From: Capra hircus
Lineage: Eukaryota > Chordata > Mammalia > Artiodactyla > Bovidae
Assembly (NCBI RefSeq): GCF_001704415.2
Contig: NC_030826.1
Location: forward strand, 29,941,324-30,005,323
DNA: 64,000 nt
Direction of reading: 5' to 3'
A model generated the notes under the pieces. That model was not told where the DNA came from, made no database searches, and saw nothing but the letters and a program-made list of their open reading frames with translations. The translations under genes and the position numbers were made by a program. Below are positions 22,113 through 32,747 of the stretch, piece after piece (position 1 is the first letter of the stretch; every line of letters starts with the position of its first letter).

Positions 22113-24216
22113 GTGATGCATCCAGCCATCTTATACTCTGTTGTCCCCTTCTCCTCCTGCCGCCAGTCCCTCCCAGCATCAGAGTCTTTTCCAGTGAGTC
22201 AACTCTTCACATGAAGTGGCCAAAGTACTAGAGTTTCAGCTTAGGCATCATTCCTTCCAAAGAACACCCAGGGCTGATCTCCTTCAGAATGGACTGGTTG
22301 GATCTCCTTGTAGTCCAAGGGACTCTCAAGAGTCTTCTCCAACACCACAGTTCAAAAGCATCAATTCTTCGGTGCTCAGCCTTCTTCACAGTCCAACTCT
22401 CACATCCATACATGACCACAGGAAAAACCATAGCCTTGACTAGACAGATCTTTGTTGGCAAAGTAATGTCTCTGCTTTTTAATATGCTATCTAGGTTGGT
22501 CATCACTTTTCTTCCAAGGAGTAAGTGTCTTTTAATTTCATGGCTGCAGTCACCATCTGCAGTGATTTTGGAGCCCCCCAAAATAAACTCTGACACTGTT
22601 TCCACTGTTTCCCCATCTATTTGCCATGAAGTGATGGGACTGGATGCCATGATCTTCGTTTTCTGAATGTTGAGCTTTAAGCCAACTTTTTCGCTCTCCT
22701 CTTTCACTTTCATCAAGAGGCTTTTTAGTTCCTCTTCACTTTCTGCCATAAGGGTGGGGTCATCTGCATATCTGAGGTTATTGATATTTCTCCCAGAAAT
22801 CTTGATCCCAGCTTGTGTTTCTTCCAGTCCAGCGTTTCTCATGATGTACTCTGCATATAAGTTAAATAAGCAGGGTGACAATATACAGCCTTGACGTACT
22901 CCTTTTCCTATTTGGAACCAGTCTGTTGTTCCATGTCCAGTTCTAACTGTTGTTTCCTGACTTGCATACAGATTTCTGAAGAGGCAGGTCGGGTGGTCTG
23001 TTATTCCCATCTCTCTCAGAATTTTCCACAGTTTATTGTGATCCACACAGTCAAAGGCTTTGGCATAGTCAATAAAGCAGAAATAGATGTTTTTCTGGAA
23101 CTCTCTTGCTTTTTCCATGATCCAGTGGATGTTGGCAATTTGATCTCTGGTTCCTCTGCCTTTTCTAAAACCAGCTAGAACATTAGGAAGTTCACGGTTC
23201 ATGTATTGCTGAAGCCTGGCTTGGACAATTTTGAGCATTACTTTACTAGCATGTGAGATGAGTGCAATTGTGAGGTAGTTTGAGCATTCTTTGGCATTGC
23301 CTTTCTTTGGGATTGGAATGAAAACTGACCTTTTCCAGTCCTATGGCCACTCCTGAGGTTTCCAAATTTGCTGGCATATTGAGTGTAACACTTTCACAGC
23401 ATCATTTTTCAGGATTTGAAATAGCTCAACTGGAATTCCATCACCTCCACTATCTTTGTTCATAGTGATGCTTTCTAAGGCCCACTTGACTTCACATTCC
23501 AAGATGTCTGGCTCTAGGTGAGTGATCACACCATCATGATTATCTGGGTCATGAAGGTCTTTTTTGTATAGTTCTTCTGTGTATTCTTGCCACCTCTTCT
23601 AAATATCTTCTGCTTCTGTTAGGTCCATACCATTTCTGTCCTTTATTGAGCCCATCTTTGCATGAAATGTTCCCTTGGTATCTCTAATTTTCTTGAAGAG
23701 ATCTCTCGTCTTTCCCATTCTGTTCTTTTCCTCTTTTTGTTTGCATTGATCGCTGAAGAAGGCTTTCTTATCTCTTCTTGCTATTCTTTGGAACTCTGCA
23801 TTCAGATGCTTATATCTTTCCTTTTCTCTTTTGTTTTTCGCCTCTCTTCTTTTCACAGCTATTTGTAAGCCCTCCTCGGACAGCCATTTTGCTTTTTTGC
23901 ATTTCTTTTCCATGGGGATGGTCTTGATCCCTGTCTCCTGTACAATGTCATGAACCTCCGTCCATAGTTCATCAGGCACTCCATCTATCAGATCTAGTCC
24001 CTTAAATCTGTTTCTCACTTCCACTGTATAATCATAAGGGATTTGATTTAGGTCATACCTGAATGGTCTAGCGGTTTTCCCTACTTTCTTCGATTTAAGT
24101 CTGAATTTGGCAATAAGGAGTTCATGATCTGAGCCACAGTGAGCTCCTGGTCTTGTTTTTGTTGACTGTATAGAGCTTCTCCATCTTTGGCTGCAAAGAA
24201 CATAATCAATCTGATT
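22113..24216 (-). mobile_element. BovB LINE, 3' segment of an inverted insertion
   Basis: About 2.1 kb of BovB (RTE clade) on the minus strand, covering the linker, the reverse transcriptase and most of the C-terminal domain. It lacks the extreme 3' tail (the last ~110 bp and the CTGAA-type repeat): the text stops at the complement of a 'ggatggcatc'-region near 22113. Its 5' boundary at 24216 joins the inverted endonuclease segment at 24229-24825. BovB is known for horizontal transfer between squamates and ruminants, and it supplies the machinery for Bov-tA/Bov-A SINEs. Confidence 0.95.
22228..24024 (-). pseudogene. BovB ORF2 remnant: linker, reverse transcriptase, C-terminus
   Basis: One reading frame runs through this region, broken only by in-frame TAG codons at 23599-23601, 23341-23343 and 22228-22230. 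The three open pieces (24024-23599, 23529-23341, 23238-22228) are in the same frame. The 336-codon piece carries the RT fingers 'FRKGRGTRDQIANI', motif A 'YFCFIDYAKAFDCVDH' with its catalytic Asp, motif B 'GVRQGCILSPCLFNLYAEYI' and motif C 'YADD', so all three catalytic Asp positions are present. The downstream 'WTVKKAEHRRIDAFELWCWR' is the conserved RTE C-terminal region. A full BovB protein is roughly 1,000 residues. This copy cannot make it because of the stops, the missing 3' end and the inverted 5' part. Confidence 0.93.
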
Positions 24217-24228
24217 TCAACATTCTAG

Positions 24229-24825
24229 GAATGTTGACATTCTAGGAATCAGCGAACTAAAATGGACTGGAATGGGTGAATTTAACTCAGATGACCATTA
24301 TATCTACTACTGTGGGCAGGAATCCCTCAGAAGAAATGGAGTAGCCATCATGGTCAACAAAAGAGTCCGAAATGCAGTATTTGGATGCAATCTCAAAAAC
24401 GACAGAATGATCTCTGTTCGTTTCCAAGGCAAACCATTCAATATCACAGTGATCCAAGTCTATGCCCCAACCAGTAACGCTGAAGAAACTAAAGTTGAAC
24501 AGTTTTATGAAGACCTACAAGACCTTTTAGAACTAACACCCAAAAAAGATGTCCTTTTCATTATAAGGGACTGGAATGCAAAAGTAGGAAGTCAAGAAAC
24601 ACCTGGAGTAACAGGAAAATTTGGCCTTGGAATGCAGAATGAAGCAGGGCAAAGACTAATAGAGTTTTGCCAAGAAAATGCACTGGTCATAGCAAACACC
24701 CTCTTCCAACAACACAAGAGAAGACTCTACACATGGACATCACCAGATGGTCAACACCGAAATCAGATTGATTATGTTCTTTGAAGCCAAAGATGGAAAA
24801 GCTCTATACAGTCAACAAGACAGGT
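24229..24825 (+). mobile_element. BovB LINE, inverted 5' segment (endonuclease)
   Basis: About 600 bp of BovB upstream sequence in the opposite orientation to the adjoining 3' segment, the classic outcome of twin priming during target-primed reverse transcription. The outer end (about 24760-24823) repeats the first ~60 bp of the 3' segment (about 24155-24216 on the minus strand) with about three differences. A 13-bp direct repeat 'acattctaggaat' (24220-24232 and 24237-24249) sits on the inversion joint. Confidence 0.93.
24272..24784 (+). pseudogene. BovB endonuclease domain remnant (APE-like)
   Basis: A 170-codon open piece of the BovB N-terminal endonuclease, which nicks target DNA to prime reverse transcription. 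Seen in order: 'MGEFNSDDHYIYYCGQESLR', 'VIQVYAPTSN' (about residue 65), 'RDWNAKVGSQETPG' (about 105) and 'TWTSPDGQHRNQIDYVL' at the end, matching the APE-family VYAP, D-N and SPD..IDY blocks. The first Met here is internal. The catalytic Glu-containing 'ISELKWTG' lies just upstream in the same frame. The frame ends in TGA at 24782-24784, at the position where the duplicated minus-strand copy has a Cys codon (TGC). Confidence 0.9.
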
Positions 24826-24834
24826 ATATAGCAA

Positions 24835-24952
24835 AAATTAAATAATAAATTTATATGGAGTATAATCCATAAAAATATTCAATCACTATATTGTACACCT
24901 GCAACTAATATAACATTGAAAGTCAACTATACTTCAATTAAAAAAAAAAAAA
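24835..24952 (+). mobile_element. L1 3' terminus
   Basis: 'gagtataatccataaaaata', 'actatattgtacacctgcaa' and 'caactatacttcaattaaaa' followed by an A run at 24939-24952: the 3' end of a cetartiodactyl L1, 5'-truncated. Confidence 0.8.
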
Positions 24953-25484
24953 GATCCTTAACCTAGTCGCATTAGCAAAGTCCCTTTTTGCCATGCAGGG
25001 TGACTTTCGCACAGGTTTTGGGAGCCACTCTGCAGCCTGCCAGTGGGGGTGTTTGCATCCCCCCACATCCATTCCTGAGTCACACTACAGTTTACACATT
25101 CGTGTGTCTGTCCCTTCTCTTCTCCATCAGACATCCTCTTTCCCTAGATCACATACCCCAGACCCCATCCTTCTTCTCAGTTCATTTGCTAAAGCATCCC
25201 CTTACACAAGGTTTTATAAGCACTTGTTCTGAAAAATGTGAGGTTAGGAGAGTAAAATAAAAGCGGAGAGCAGGAAACAATTTCTAAGCTGATGTCAGAT
25301 ATTGTCAATCCTAGAAATTCATTGACCACTGCCCTCCACAGAGATCTTCTTCCAGCCCACGCTTCCCTTGAGCTGGCCTTCTGCAGCCTGCCTGTGCTTT
25401 TTCCTTCTGCTCATTTATGACAGATTGATGCAGGTTCAGTTCTTCATCCCCGTCACTCCCTTGTAGGCTTACTTTTTTTCACTT
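24953..25484. other. Single-copy stretch
   Basis: No repeat recognised. Overlapping 79- and 90-codon plus-strand frames (24988-25260) have no domain. Confidence 0.4.
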
Positions 25485-25494
25485 CCTGGATATT

Positions 25495-25808
25495 CAGTCA
25501 GTTCAGTTCAGTCGCTCAGTTGTGTCCAACTCTCTGCAACCCCATGAACTGCAGCACCCCAGTCCTCCCTGTCCATCACCAACTCCCGGAGTTTACCCAA
25601 ACTCATGTCCATTGAGTTAGTGATGTTATCCAACCATCTCATCCTTTGTCATCCCCTTTTCCTCCTGCCCTCAATCTTTCCCAGCATCAGGGTCTTTTCA
25701 AATGAGTCAGCTCTTCGCATCAGGTGGCCAAAGTCACCTGAAGCTGGAGTTTCAGCTTCAACATCAGTCCTTCCAATGAACACCCAGGACTGATCTCCTT
25801 TAGGATGG
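25495..25808 (-). mobile_element. BovB LINE 3' end with TSD
   Basis: About 310 bp of BovB 3' sequence, antisense, starting with 'tcagttcagttcagtcgctc'. It is flanked by a perfect 10-bp direct repeat 'cctggatatt' at 25485-25494 and 25809-25818, proving a 5'-truncated insertion by target-primed reverse transcription. Its coding remnant is interrupted. Confidence 0.96.
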
Positions 25809-26010
25809 CCTGGATATTACAAAATGCCTTCTAAACAGAGGACTATGTCTCTAGGTCTTCCCTCTCAGCAGCCATAAGGAAACCCCAGAACTTGAAAAAA
25901 TTACAGGTTTTTCTTCAACATGGACTATCCCTCGGGCTAATTTCAGTGGTTTCCTGGGGAACATTACCAAGATATATGTGCAAGCCAATCAAAGTGAGTT
26001 CCTATGGGTA

Positions 26011-26203
26011 GGCTTCCCTCAGAGCTTAGTTGGTAAAGAATCTGCCTGCAATGCGGGAGACCTGGCTTCAATTCCTGGGTTGAGAAGATCCCCTAGAGAA
26101 GGAAACAGCAATCCACTCTGGTATTCTTGCCTGGAAAATCCCATGGACAGAGGAGCCTGGCGGGCAAGAGTTGGACACGACTTAGCAACTAAATCACCAC
26201 CAT
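26011..26203 (+). mobile_element. Bov-tA SINE
   Basis: Sense copy: 'ggcttccctcagagcttagt' head, 'ggtattcttgcctggaaaat' body. About 25 bp are missing before the tail ('gagcctggcgggcaagagtt'). A near-identical 'at(g/a)ggtagg' flanks both ends and may be the TSD. Confidence 0.92.
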
Positions 26204-26235
26204 AGGTAGGAAGATTTATTTCCCTCCTAATTTCA

Positions 26236-26565
26236 TTCATTCATTCAGTGAGTATGTATTTGATGGTGTCCAGTCGTTAAGTCATGTCTCACTCTTTTGC
26301 GACCCCATGAACTGTAGCCCACCAGGCTCCTCAGTCCATGGGATTTTTCAGGCAAGAATACTGGTGCGAGTTGCCATTTCCTTCTCCAGGGGATCTTCCC
26401 AACTCAGGGATCAAACCCAATCTCCTACATTGGCAGGTGGACTCTTTACCACTGAGACACCAAGGAATCTATTCTGTCCAGGTATTGCTCTTGGCCTCAG
26501 GGTTATAATGATGAACAAGCTACAGATGGTCTCTGCCCTTAGAGCATTTATGGACTAGCAGGCTA
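26236..26565 (-). mobile_element. L2 LINE 3' end, split by a SINE
   Basis: Antisense L2 terminus: 'ttcattcattcagtgagtat' left of the SINE, then 'ggtattgctcttggcctcag' and 'atggtctctgcccttagagc' right of it. Confidence 0.6.
26266..26468 (-). mobile_element. Bov-tA SINE nested in L2
   Basis: Antisense copy: body 'gaccccatgaactgtagccc', head end 'actctttaccactgagacac'. It interrupts the L2 3' terminus. Confidence 0.92.
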
Positions 26566-26568
26566 TGC

Positions 26569-26569
26569 A

Positions 26570-26604
<35 letters not shown>

Positions 26605-26630
26605 TCACTCACTCTCTCTCTCTCACATAC
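26569..26630. repeat. Compound microsatellite (AC)n(ACTC)n(TC)n
   Basis: A run of AC units to about 26600, three ACTC units, then TC units to about 26623. A compound simple repeat, probably polymorphic. Confidence 0.95.
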
Positions 26631-28385
26631 ATTCAATTTCAAGTAGAGACCACCTTCTCCTTATTTATGAAAAACAAAGATCAGCTCTAATTTTTTTCAC
26701 TTTGACTTCATTAAGACCCTGAGCTCAAAGACTCTCCAGTCTCTTCTGCTTTTTATTAGATGGCAAAAAGCCATGCCCGCTGACTGTGTCTCTACACGAA
26801 TGAAGGGAAGTGAAGGAAGGTGGGTCAGGAGAGGGGCGTTTCCCCAGGATCCTCATGGTCAGATGTAACGTAGTTCAGAGCCTCCGTCCAGCCCGCGTCA
26901 GGACTTCTAACAAGGAATGCCTTTGCTCCCTGTCTTAACCAGTGTGTACTTCTTCAGGGGGTGGGAACTACCTGGTGGATTAGAGCGCCTCTTCTTGCAG
27001 CCTCTGTTGGTAGAAGAGGAAAACAGTATCTGTGTTCCAAAGGCTTCGTTCGGCAGAATAGATGCCATGTGAGTTTCTGAAAGTGAGCTTTGCTCTGCTA
27101 AGCCTCTCTTCAGAGAATGGAGAGTCAAGCCCCATCTCTCCCTTCAGACCTCCAGTGTGTGTGCAGCCAGCATCCTTGCTCCTGATCCGAACAGCATCTA
27201 AAACCTTGAAAGCTTTCAAAATCTCCTTGCTATTAGTGGTTGGTTTATTCTTTTCCTCCAAAGCTTATGGAAGCATAAAATTTTAAAGCTGGAGGGGACC
27301 TCAGAGAACAGATGCACTATTTAATTTATATTTTTAATTTTCCCAGTTCAACATCTTGGGGGAGATGAGTTTATCCATCACAGCTTCCCTCTGGTCCTCT
27401 GGCTTCCACTCTCAGTCCACTCACCACCAGGGCCTCCCGCCCCCACCCTGCTCCCAGGGCAGCTCTCGCCTTGAGCTCTCTCATACTCCTCGCTTCCTAA
27501 CATGCCATCTACATGGATGCTGGGGATTCTCTGTCCATGGTTCAAGTGCAGTTGAACTCCTTTCGGCTTCAGGCACCATAACTGGGTTGTGAAGGGACAA
27601 GCTGCACACAGATTTCATAACACAGGGATGGGATGAGATCCACCGGGGGCATTCTCCAGGGTGTAGCCTGCATGCAAAGGCTTGTGAGAAAGTGGGTTAC
27701 TGTGCCTGATTTCTGTTAGGACACTGAGAACTCAGGAGGGCTGGAGGCCCATTTTCATTTGAACACTCACCTTAGGAGAAGGGGGGCCCTGTTACCCCAA
27801 GGTCATTCCCAGAAGGAGGAATACCAAGACAGTGCCAGGATTGGTCAGCGCACTGGCTGGGCCAAGCCAGATTTCCAAAAGGGGAAGCTGGAAGCCTTGC
27901 GTGGTGCTGGGAGCTAAGCCACAGACTGCTCAAGGCCCCCTCCCCCAGGCTCAGCCAGTGCAGGTGGGTGTCTTGGGAAGGGCTTGGGGCTTCCCTGAGC
28001 TCACCATGGAAGACCTCACTTTTCTGTACTGGCCCAATGCAGTCAGAACTCACACGGGCTGGGCAGCCCAGGGTGGGCTGGTGGGTTCCACCCTTAGCTT
28101 TGCATTCGTTGTAGGGCTGAGGATGCATTTGACTGAGGGCAGCCAGCCCTCCCAGAATCAGGGGCTGAATCTGGGGAGGACACCTCCTGACGTGTCTGCT
28201 GCTGTCCCCCACCAAATCCTGGTTCACCTTCATCAGGCCAGTATTGCCCTCCCTTCCAAACCCACCTGTTTGGGAAAGATTGTCCCTGAAGAGGCCCCAA
28301 CCTGCACCCTATCCTGCCTGAGACGTCATGGCTTCTACCATTTCCTCTGAAGATGACACTTGGGGTCCAGAGAGAAGGAAGCTTT
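26631..28385. other. Single-copy region
   Basis: 1.75 kb without ruminant SINEs. Around 27275-27310 'ttttaaagctggaggggacc' resembles an old MIR/L3-class repeat. Two long overlapping frames on opposite strands (27772-28233 minus and 27832-28350 plus) share the same G+C-rich DNA, show no domain, and are likely chance. Confidence 0.45.
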
Positions 28386-28389
28386 CAGC

Positions 28390-28780
28390 GTAGGCAGAAT
28401 GATGGTCCCAAAGATGCCCACATCCCAAGCCCTGAAACCTCGTATATGGTGTTTACATAGCAAAGGGGATTTAGGACTGGAAGACAACCCTGGATTATCT
28501 GGGTGGGTTTAATGTGCTCACAAGGGTCCTCATATGAGGAGGTGGGAGAGTATGTGTCAGAGGGAGAGGCTGGAAGATGCTACATGGCTAGGTTGGAAGA
28601 CAGAGGAAGGGGCCACGAGCCAAGAATCCAGGCGGCTTCCAGGACAAGAGAACGGATTCTCCCCTGGAACCTCAGAAGGAACACAGCCACATGACACCCC
28701 AGTTTCAGCCCAGCAAGACCTGTTTCAAACGTCAGAGTTCGTGGTTATTTGTTAAAGCCACAGTGAGAAGTTAATATGGC
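28390..28780 (+). mobile_element. MaLR (MLT1-like) solo LTR
   Basis: Ordered match to mammalian MaLR LTR text: 'ggcagaatgatggtcccaaa', 'ctggattatctgggtgggtt', 'cacaagggtcctcatatgag', 'acggattctcccctggaacc', 'tcgtggttatttgttaaagc'. No internal retroviral sequence is seen, so it is a solo LTR. The subfamily name is tentative. Confidence 0.65.
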
Positions 28781-28785
28781 CCCTT

Positions 28786-29003
28786 GCTGTTGCTGTTGTT
28801 TAGTCTCTCAGTCATGTCTGTACTCTTTGTGACCCCGTGGCCTGTAGCCCTCCAGGCTCCTCTGTCCATGGGATTCTTCAGGCAAGAATACTGGAGTGGG
28901 TTGCCATTCCCTTCTGCAGGGGATCTTCCCGACCCAGGGATTGAACCCACATCTCCTGCACTGGCAGGAGGATGCTTTACCACTGAGCCACCTGAGAAGC
29001 CCC
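28786..29003 (-). mobile_element. Bov-tA SINE
   Basis: Antisense copy with the GTT/GCT-rich end 'gttgctgttgtttagtctct' (tail complement), the body, and a full tRNA head ending 'gagccacctgagaagcccc'. It abuts the 3' end of the MaLR LTR. Confidence 0.94.
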
Positions 29004-29803
29004 AGTACAGCCCCTAAGAAGGAAGAGAACAGCAAGCGATGCCCGTGGGCCACCATCTTTGGTTCCCTGGATCGTGTGGGCCCCACGGCAGGGTCCTCAG
29101 CATCTCCACCCTCCTGGACCTGTGTCTCCAGCCGCTGCCCCCCTCCTCCCCCTCCTCTGTCTCCCCCACCTCTTTGGTGCCCAGCAGAGCTGCTGATCTA
29201 GACTGAACTGCATCGTGGGGAAGCAGGTCTCTCCTCTTGGGGTTCCTGTCTGACCTCCACAGCCAGCCCTTCCAGCTCTGGCTTCCCTCATCCTGGATGG
29301 TCAAGGTGCTGCCTCTACCTGAAGCCTCTGTTCATGGTGCTGGGCCACCTCAGAGCACCTTTTCTGTTTTCCTCATTTCATGGCCCATTACGAGCACTTA
29401 GTGTGAGGGGGTTCCAGGAGGTCTGTAGGGAAGGCTTCTTACAGAGCTCAGTCCCCAGGGGCACATACACAGAAACACGACACTCCTCACCCTTCTACTG
29501 AAAAACAGTGTCCCCCTTAAGGTGACTCCAAGGTCACCCCCACCCTCCTTCCGTTTGGATTCTCTTTCAACCAGGATTAGGAGACATGGTCCTAGGGAGC
29601 AGCCAGGATCCAGCCTTCCAGAGGGGTCTTCTCTCCTCGTTCTCCCCCAAGAGCAGGTGAAACAGAATTGAAATGAATAACAGGGCAGACGCGAGGGGGA
29701 CACTGATTCTATTCACTCAGCACCAAAGTCCTGACTTGGCCTTCGGGGAATGTCTGGTGGAGGGTGGAGAAGATTTCCATTTGCCCTGACAAGTGTGAAA
29801 AGA
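29004..29803. other. Single-copy stretch
   Basis: No ruminant SINE or LINE. Pyrimidine-rich at about 29110-29180. Several overlapping ~100-codon frames on both strands without domains. Confidence 0.4.
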
Positions 29804-30008
29804 GGGCTTCCCAGGTGGCTCAACTGTAAAGAATCTGCCTGCAATGCAGGAGACCTGGGTTTGATCCCTGGGTCAGGAAGATCTTCTGGAGAAGGGAATG
29901 GCTACCCACTCGAGTATTCGTGCCTGGAGAATCCCATGGACAGAGGAGCCTGTGAGCTACAGTCCATGAGGTCACAAAGAGTCGGACACGACTGAGCATA
30001 CACACAAG
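29804..30008 (+). mobile_element. Bov-tA SINE
   Basis: Sense, near full length: 'gcttcccaggtggctcaact' to 'cggacacgactgagcataca'. It is flanked by a diverged direct repeat, 'aagtgtgaaaaga' before and 'aagtatggaaaga' after, the likely TSD. Confidence 0.94.
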
Positions 30009-31476
30009 AAGTATGGAAAGACAAACACAGTATTCAAGAATTAGAAAAAAATATTTTAAAGATATTTAGAAACATATGTAAATATCAGGTGGCATTTAAT
30101 TTCATGGAAATAGAAGAGGCCACACATTTGATAAAACAGGAGCTAAACCAAGAGGAATAGGATGATGCCCTGAAGGTGTTTCTAAGGGCAAGGTGGGTTA
30201 AGGGGAAAACACTTGGAAGCAAATGATGTCTTTGGAGATGGCAGGGAGAAAAACAGATTCCATAAAAAACCATCAACAGGGGACTTCCCTGGTGCCTCAG
30301 TGGTTAAGACTCCTGACTCCTGACTTCTAAGGCAGGGGATGTGGGTTCAGTCCCTGGTAGGGAAACTAAGATCCCACATGTTGTGCAGTGTGACCAAAAC
30401 AAGCAAACAACAAAAAATACCAAACAACAGAGATAGTGAAGGTCAAGGGATGTTCCCCCGATGTTAAAGGAAAAAGGAGGAAGAGATGGAAGTGGGCAGA
30501 GGGAAGGTCTGGGAGTTGGACCTTAGAGAGTAAAACCCAACATTGAGATAAAGGAAATTCTTAAAGAATTCTTAAATTCTTAAAGAAGAGAAAGTCATTT
30601 TTTTTTAAAAAGGAAACAGAGGATAAAATAGAAGGAAAAGTTCCTGAATTTAGAAACACTAGAATGGGTAGATGGAGTGAACTCTCCAGGTCCAATGAAT
30701 TGAAAGTAATCCAATGCATAGACAAACATTGATGGTGCTTCTTTCATTTCAAGCATATAGAACTTGACAAATGTCCAAGCAAGGGATTTAAAGAAGAACA
30801 AAGCTATCCACAAAGAAGAACTAGTTGAATTTGATGCAGAGACCTCTGTAACATAGAATGATGTAACTCCCAGAAGAAAGCAGCTGAAAAGCAAAAGAGA
30901 GAGAGAGAGCAAGAAAGAGGAAAGATAGAGGCAGGTAGGAGGCAAGGAAGACAGAGCTGGATGCTGCATAGAGAAGGAAAGGTCTTGATCCAAGACCAAG
31001 AACACACCTAACAACCAAGGTGGTGTTCACTCTTCAATACCACGGCTTTCTCAGAGATGCAGAGATTCCAAAAGTATACTGTGCCGTTTCATCCTTTAAA
31101 AAAGTGCGCCAGCATGTATACCTAACAACCAGAAGCTGAGTCAGGGTTCACAAGAGAAGACCGTGGCTCTGGTGCTGACCACAGAGGTCATTTAAACAGG
31201 CCTGGAAAATGATTGACAGCACAGTTACAAAACAGTGCAAATATTCTTGAAGGGGAAAAAAAGCAGAATGTAAGGATAATCATTTATCAGTGTTAAACAG
31301 GGCCCAAAATTTGATAGCATACGAAGTCAATCTGGGAAGAAGAGAGGAAAAGATGTTAAATATGTGATAATATTTTTCTCCTATTTGTACATAAGTCATG
31401 AGGTACTGTTTCATTATTGATTTTGATAAAATAAAACAATACAAGTTTGACAATATTTGTAAAATTGAAAGTACTC
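30009..31476. other. A-rich tract, possibly old L1, with a CHR SINE
   Basis: A-rich on the plus strand, reminiscent of old L1/HAL1 but too degraded to align by eye. It contains the CHR SINE at 30280-30420, a local repeat of 'aattcttaaa' near 30556-30588, and an (AG)n run at about 30898-30909. A 139-codon minus frame (30595-31014) is the antisense of A-rich DNA and is not supported as a gene. Confidence 0.4.
30280..30420 (+). mobile_element. CHR-type SINE
   Basis: 'gggacttccctggtgcctca' head, 'gggttcagtccctggtaggg' B-box region, 'actaagatcccacatgttgt', then an A/C-rich tail. The head has an 8-base local duplication ('gactcctgactcctgactt'). Confidence 0.88.
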
Positions 31477-31630
31477 CCAGATTGCGGGCAGATTCTTTAC
31501 CAGCTGAGCCACAAGGCAAGCCCGAGAATACTGGACTGGGTAGCCTATCCCTTCTCCAGCGGATCTTCCCAACCCGGGTCTCCTGCATTGCAGGCAGATT
31601 CTTTACCAACTGAGCTATCAGGGAAGCCCC
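31477..31630 (-). mobile_element. Two partial Bov-tA SINEs in tandem
   Basis: Antisense fragments: a head-only piece at 31477-31524 ('gcagattctttaccagctga') is followed immediately by a second, longer piece at 31525-31630 with body start 'gagaatactggactgggtag' and its own head. A tandem of truncated copies. Confidence 0.88.
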
Positions 31631-31639
31631 AGTAGCTAC

Positions 31640-32745
31640 CAGTAGAACTAAAAATAACATTATAGGATTATAAACATAGTCCCATAAAGCTAATGGTATG
31701 AAATAAGCATCAAGGAAACATAAAAAGCAAAAAACCAAAATGATAATAACAATAATAATGCAGAAATAAGAACAGGTCATGTATATTAAAAAAAAAAGAT
31801 AAATAGATTCAACTCCATTGTTAAAATACACTTTCAAAATGGTTCAAGAAATAAAACTTGGTTTTGTATTACCTACAAGAAATACACCTGAAGCATAATT
31901 ACTCCAAAAATTTTAAAATTAAGAAGAGCTGGACAGAAAAATACCAGATGATGGGGGGAAAAAAGCAGTGGTGTATAGAATTCAAGAGATAAATCATTTA
32001 CAGGATAGTCATTTTTTTACTCATGAAATAAATAATCCATAATGAAGATCTAATAGACCTATATCTTCATGTATATAACAACATTATATCAAGATATCTA
32101 AAGCCCAAACATAATTTAAAAAAAAAACTGACAGAAACAATAAAGGGGAGCATTTCTTAAGAAATCTAGAATTCAAAGAATACATAAAGCCATAGTTATC
32201 TGCATAAATATTCAATAATTAAATATTTACATCACTAACCTACAAAGAAGTCAAAATATTTTCTTTTCTAGTGGCCGTGGGACATTTACAACATGTGACA
32301 TATATTGGGCTATAAAGAAAAGGTCAGTGAATTTACTGAATAAAAATGAATGAAAACAAATAAACCACCCATTCACCTCAGAATGTAGAAAGATGCAATC
32401 AAATAATTCTTGGAAACTTGCAGGGTATAACTGATAAAAGCAGAAATGAATAGATTACAAACAGAAGGGATTAGTCAATTCAAGAATTATGGCTGGAACA
32501 AAATACAAATAAAATATACAAAGAAAGTGTCCATTGATGAGAAAGAGCTAGAAAGAGAGACAGAGATAAAGACACAAAATAAGGACCAAGATAGGGGAAG
32601 AAACCATAGATTCAGAAGATACTTACAAAAACAACAACTTTATAGGAACCATTAAATGATCAAAACTGACTTGTTTAAAAATTTAGAGGCTTGAATAGGT
32701 GATGGCAGAGAGTGAAAAATTTGTCAGTGAAAAGGAACTGAGCAG
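31640..32745 (+). mobile_element. Old L1 ORF2 remnant
   Basis: A-rich sense strand with the order of L1 ORF2 N-terminal text in degraded form: 'ttacctacaagaaatacacc' near 31870, 'aacaataaaggggagcattt' near 32136, a 'ggacatttacaacatgtgac' region near 32280 and 'gggctataaagaaaaggtca' near 32309. No substantial frame remains. Family not resolved. Confidence 0.55.
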
Positions 32746-32747
32746 AG

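Noticed and set aside
22113..24825. Assembly error at about 24.22 kb as the cause of the BovB inversion
   Set aside because: Cannot be excluded, but the joint has the features of twin priming (head-to-head segments of one element and a short joint repeat), which is the simpler explanation.
27772..28350. 153- and 172-codon frames on opposite strands
   Set aside because: They cover the same G+C-rich DNA on both strands with no domain. Long chance frames are expected at this composition.
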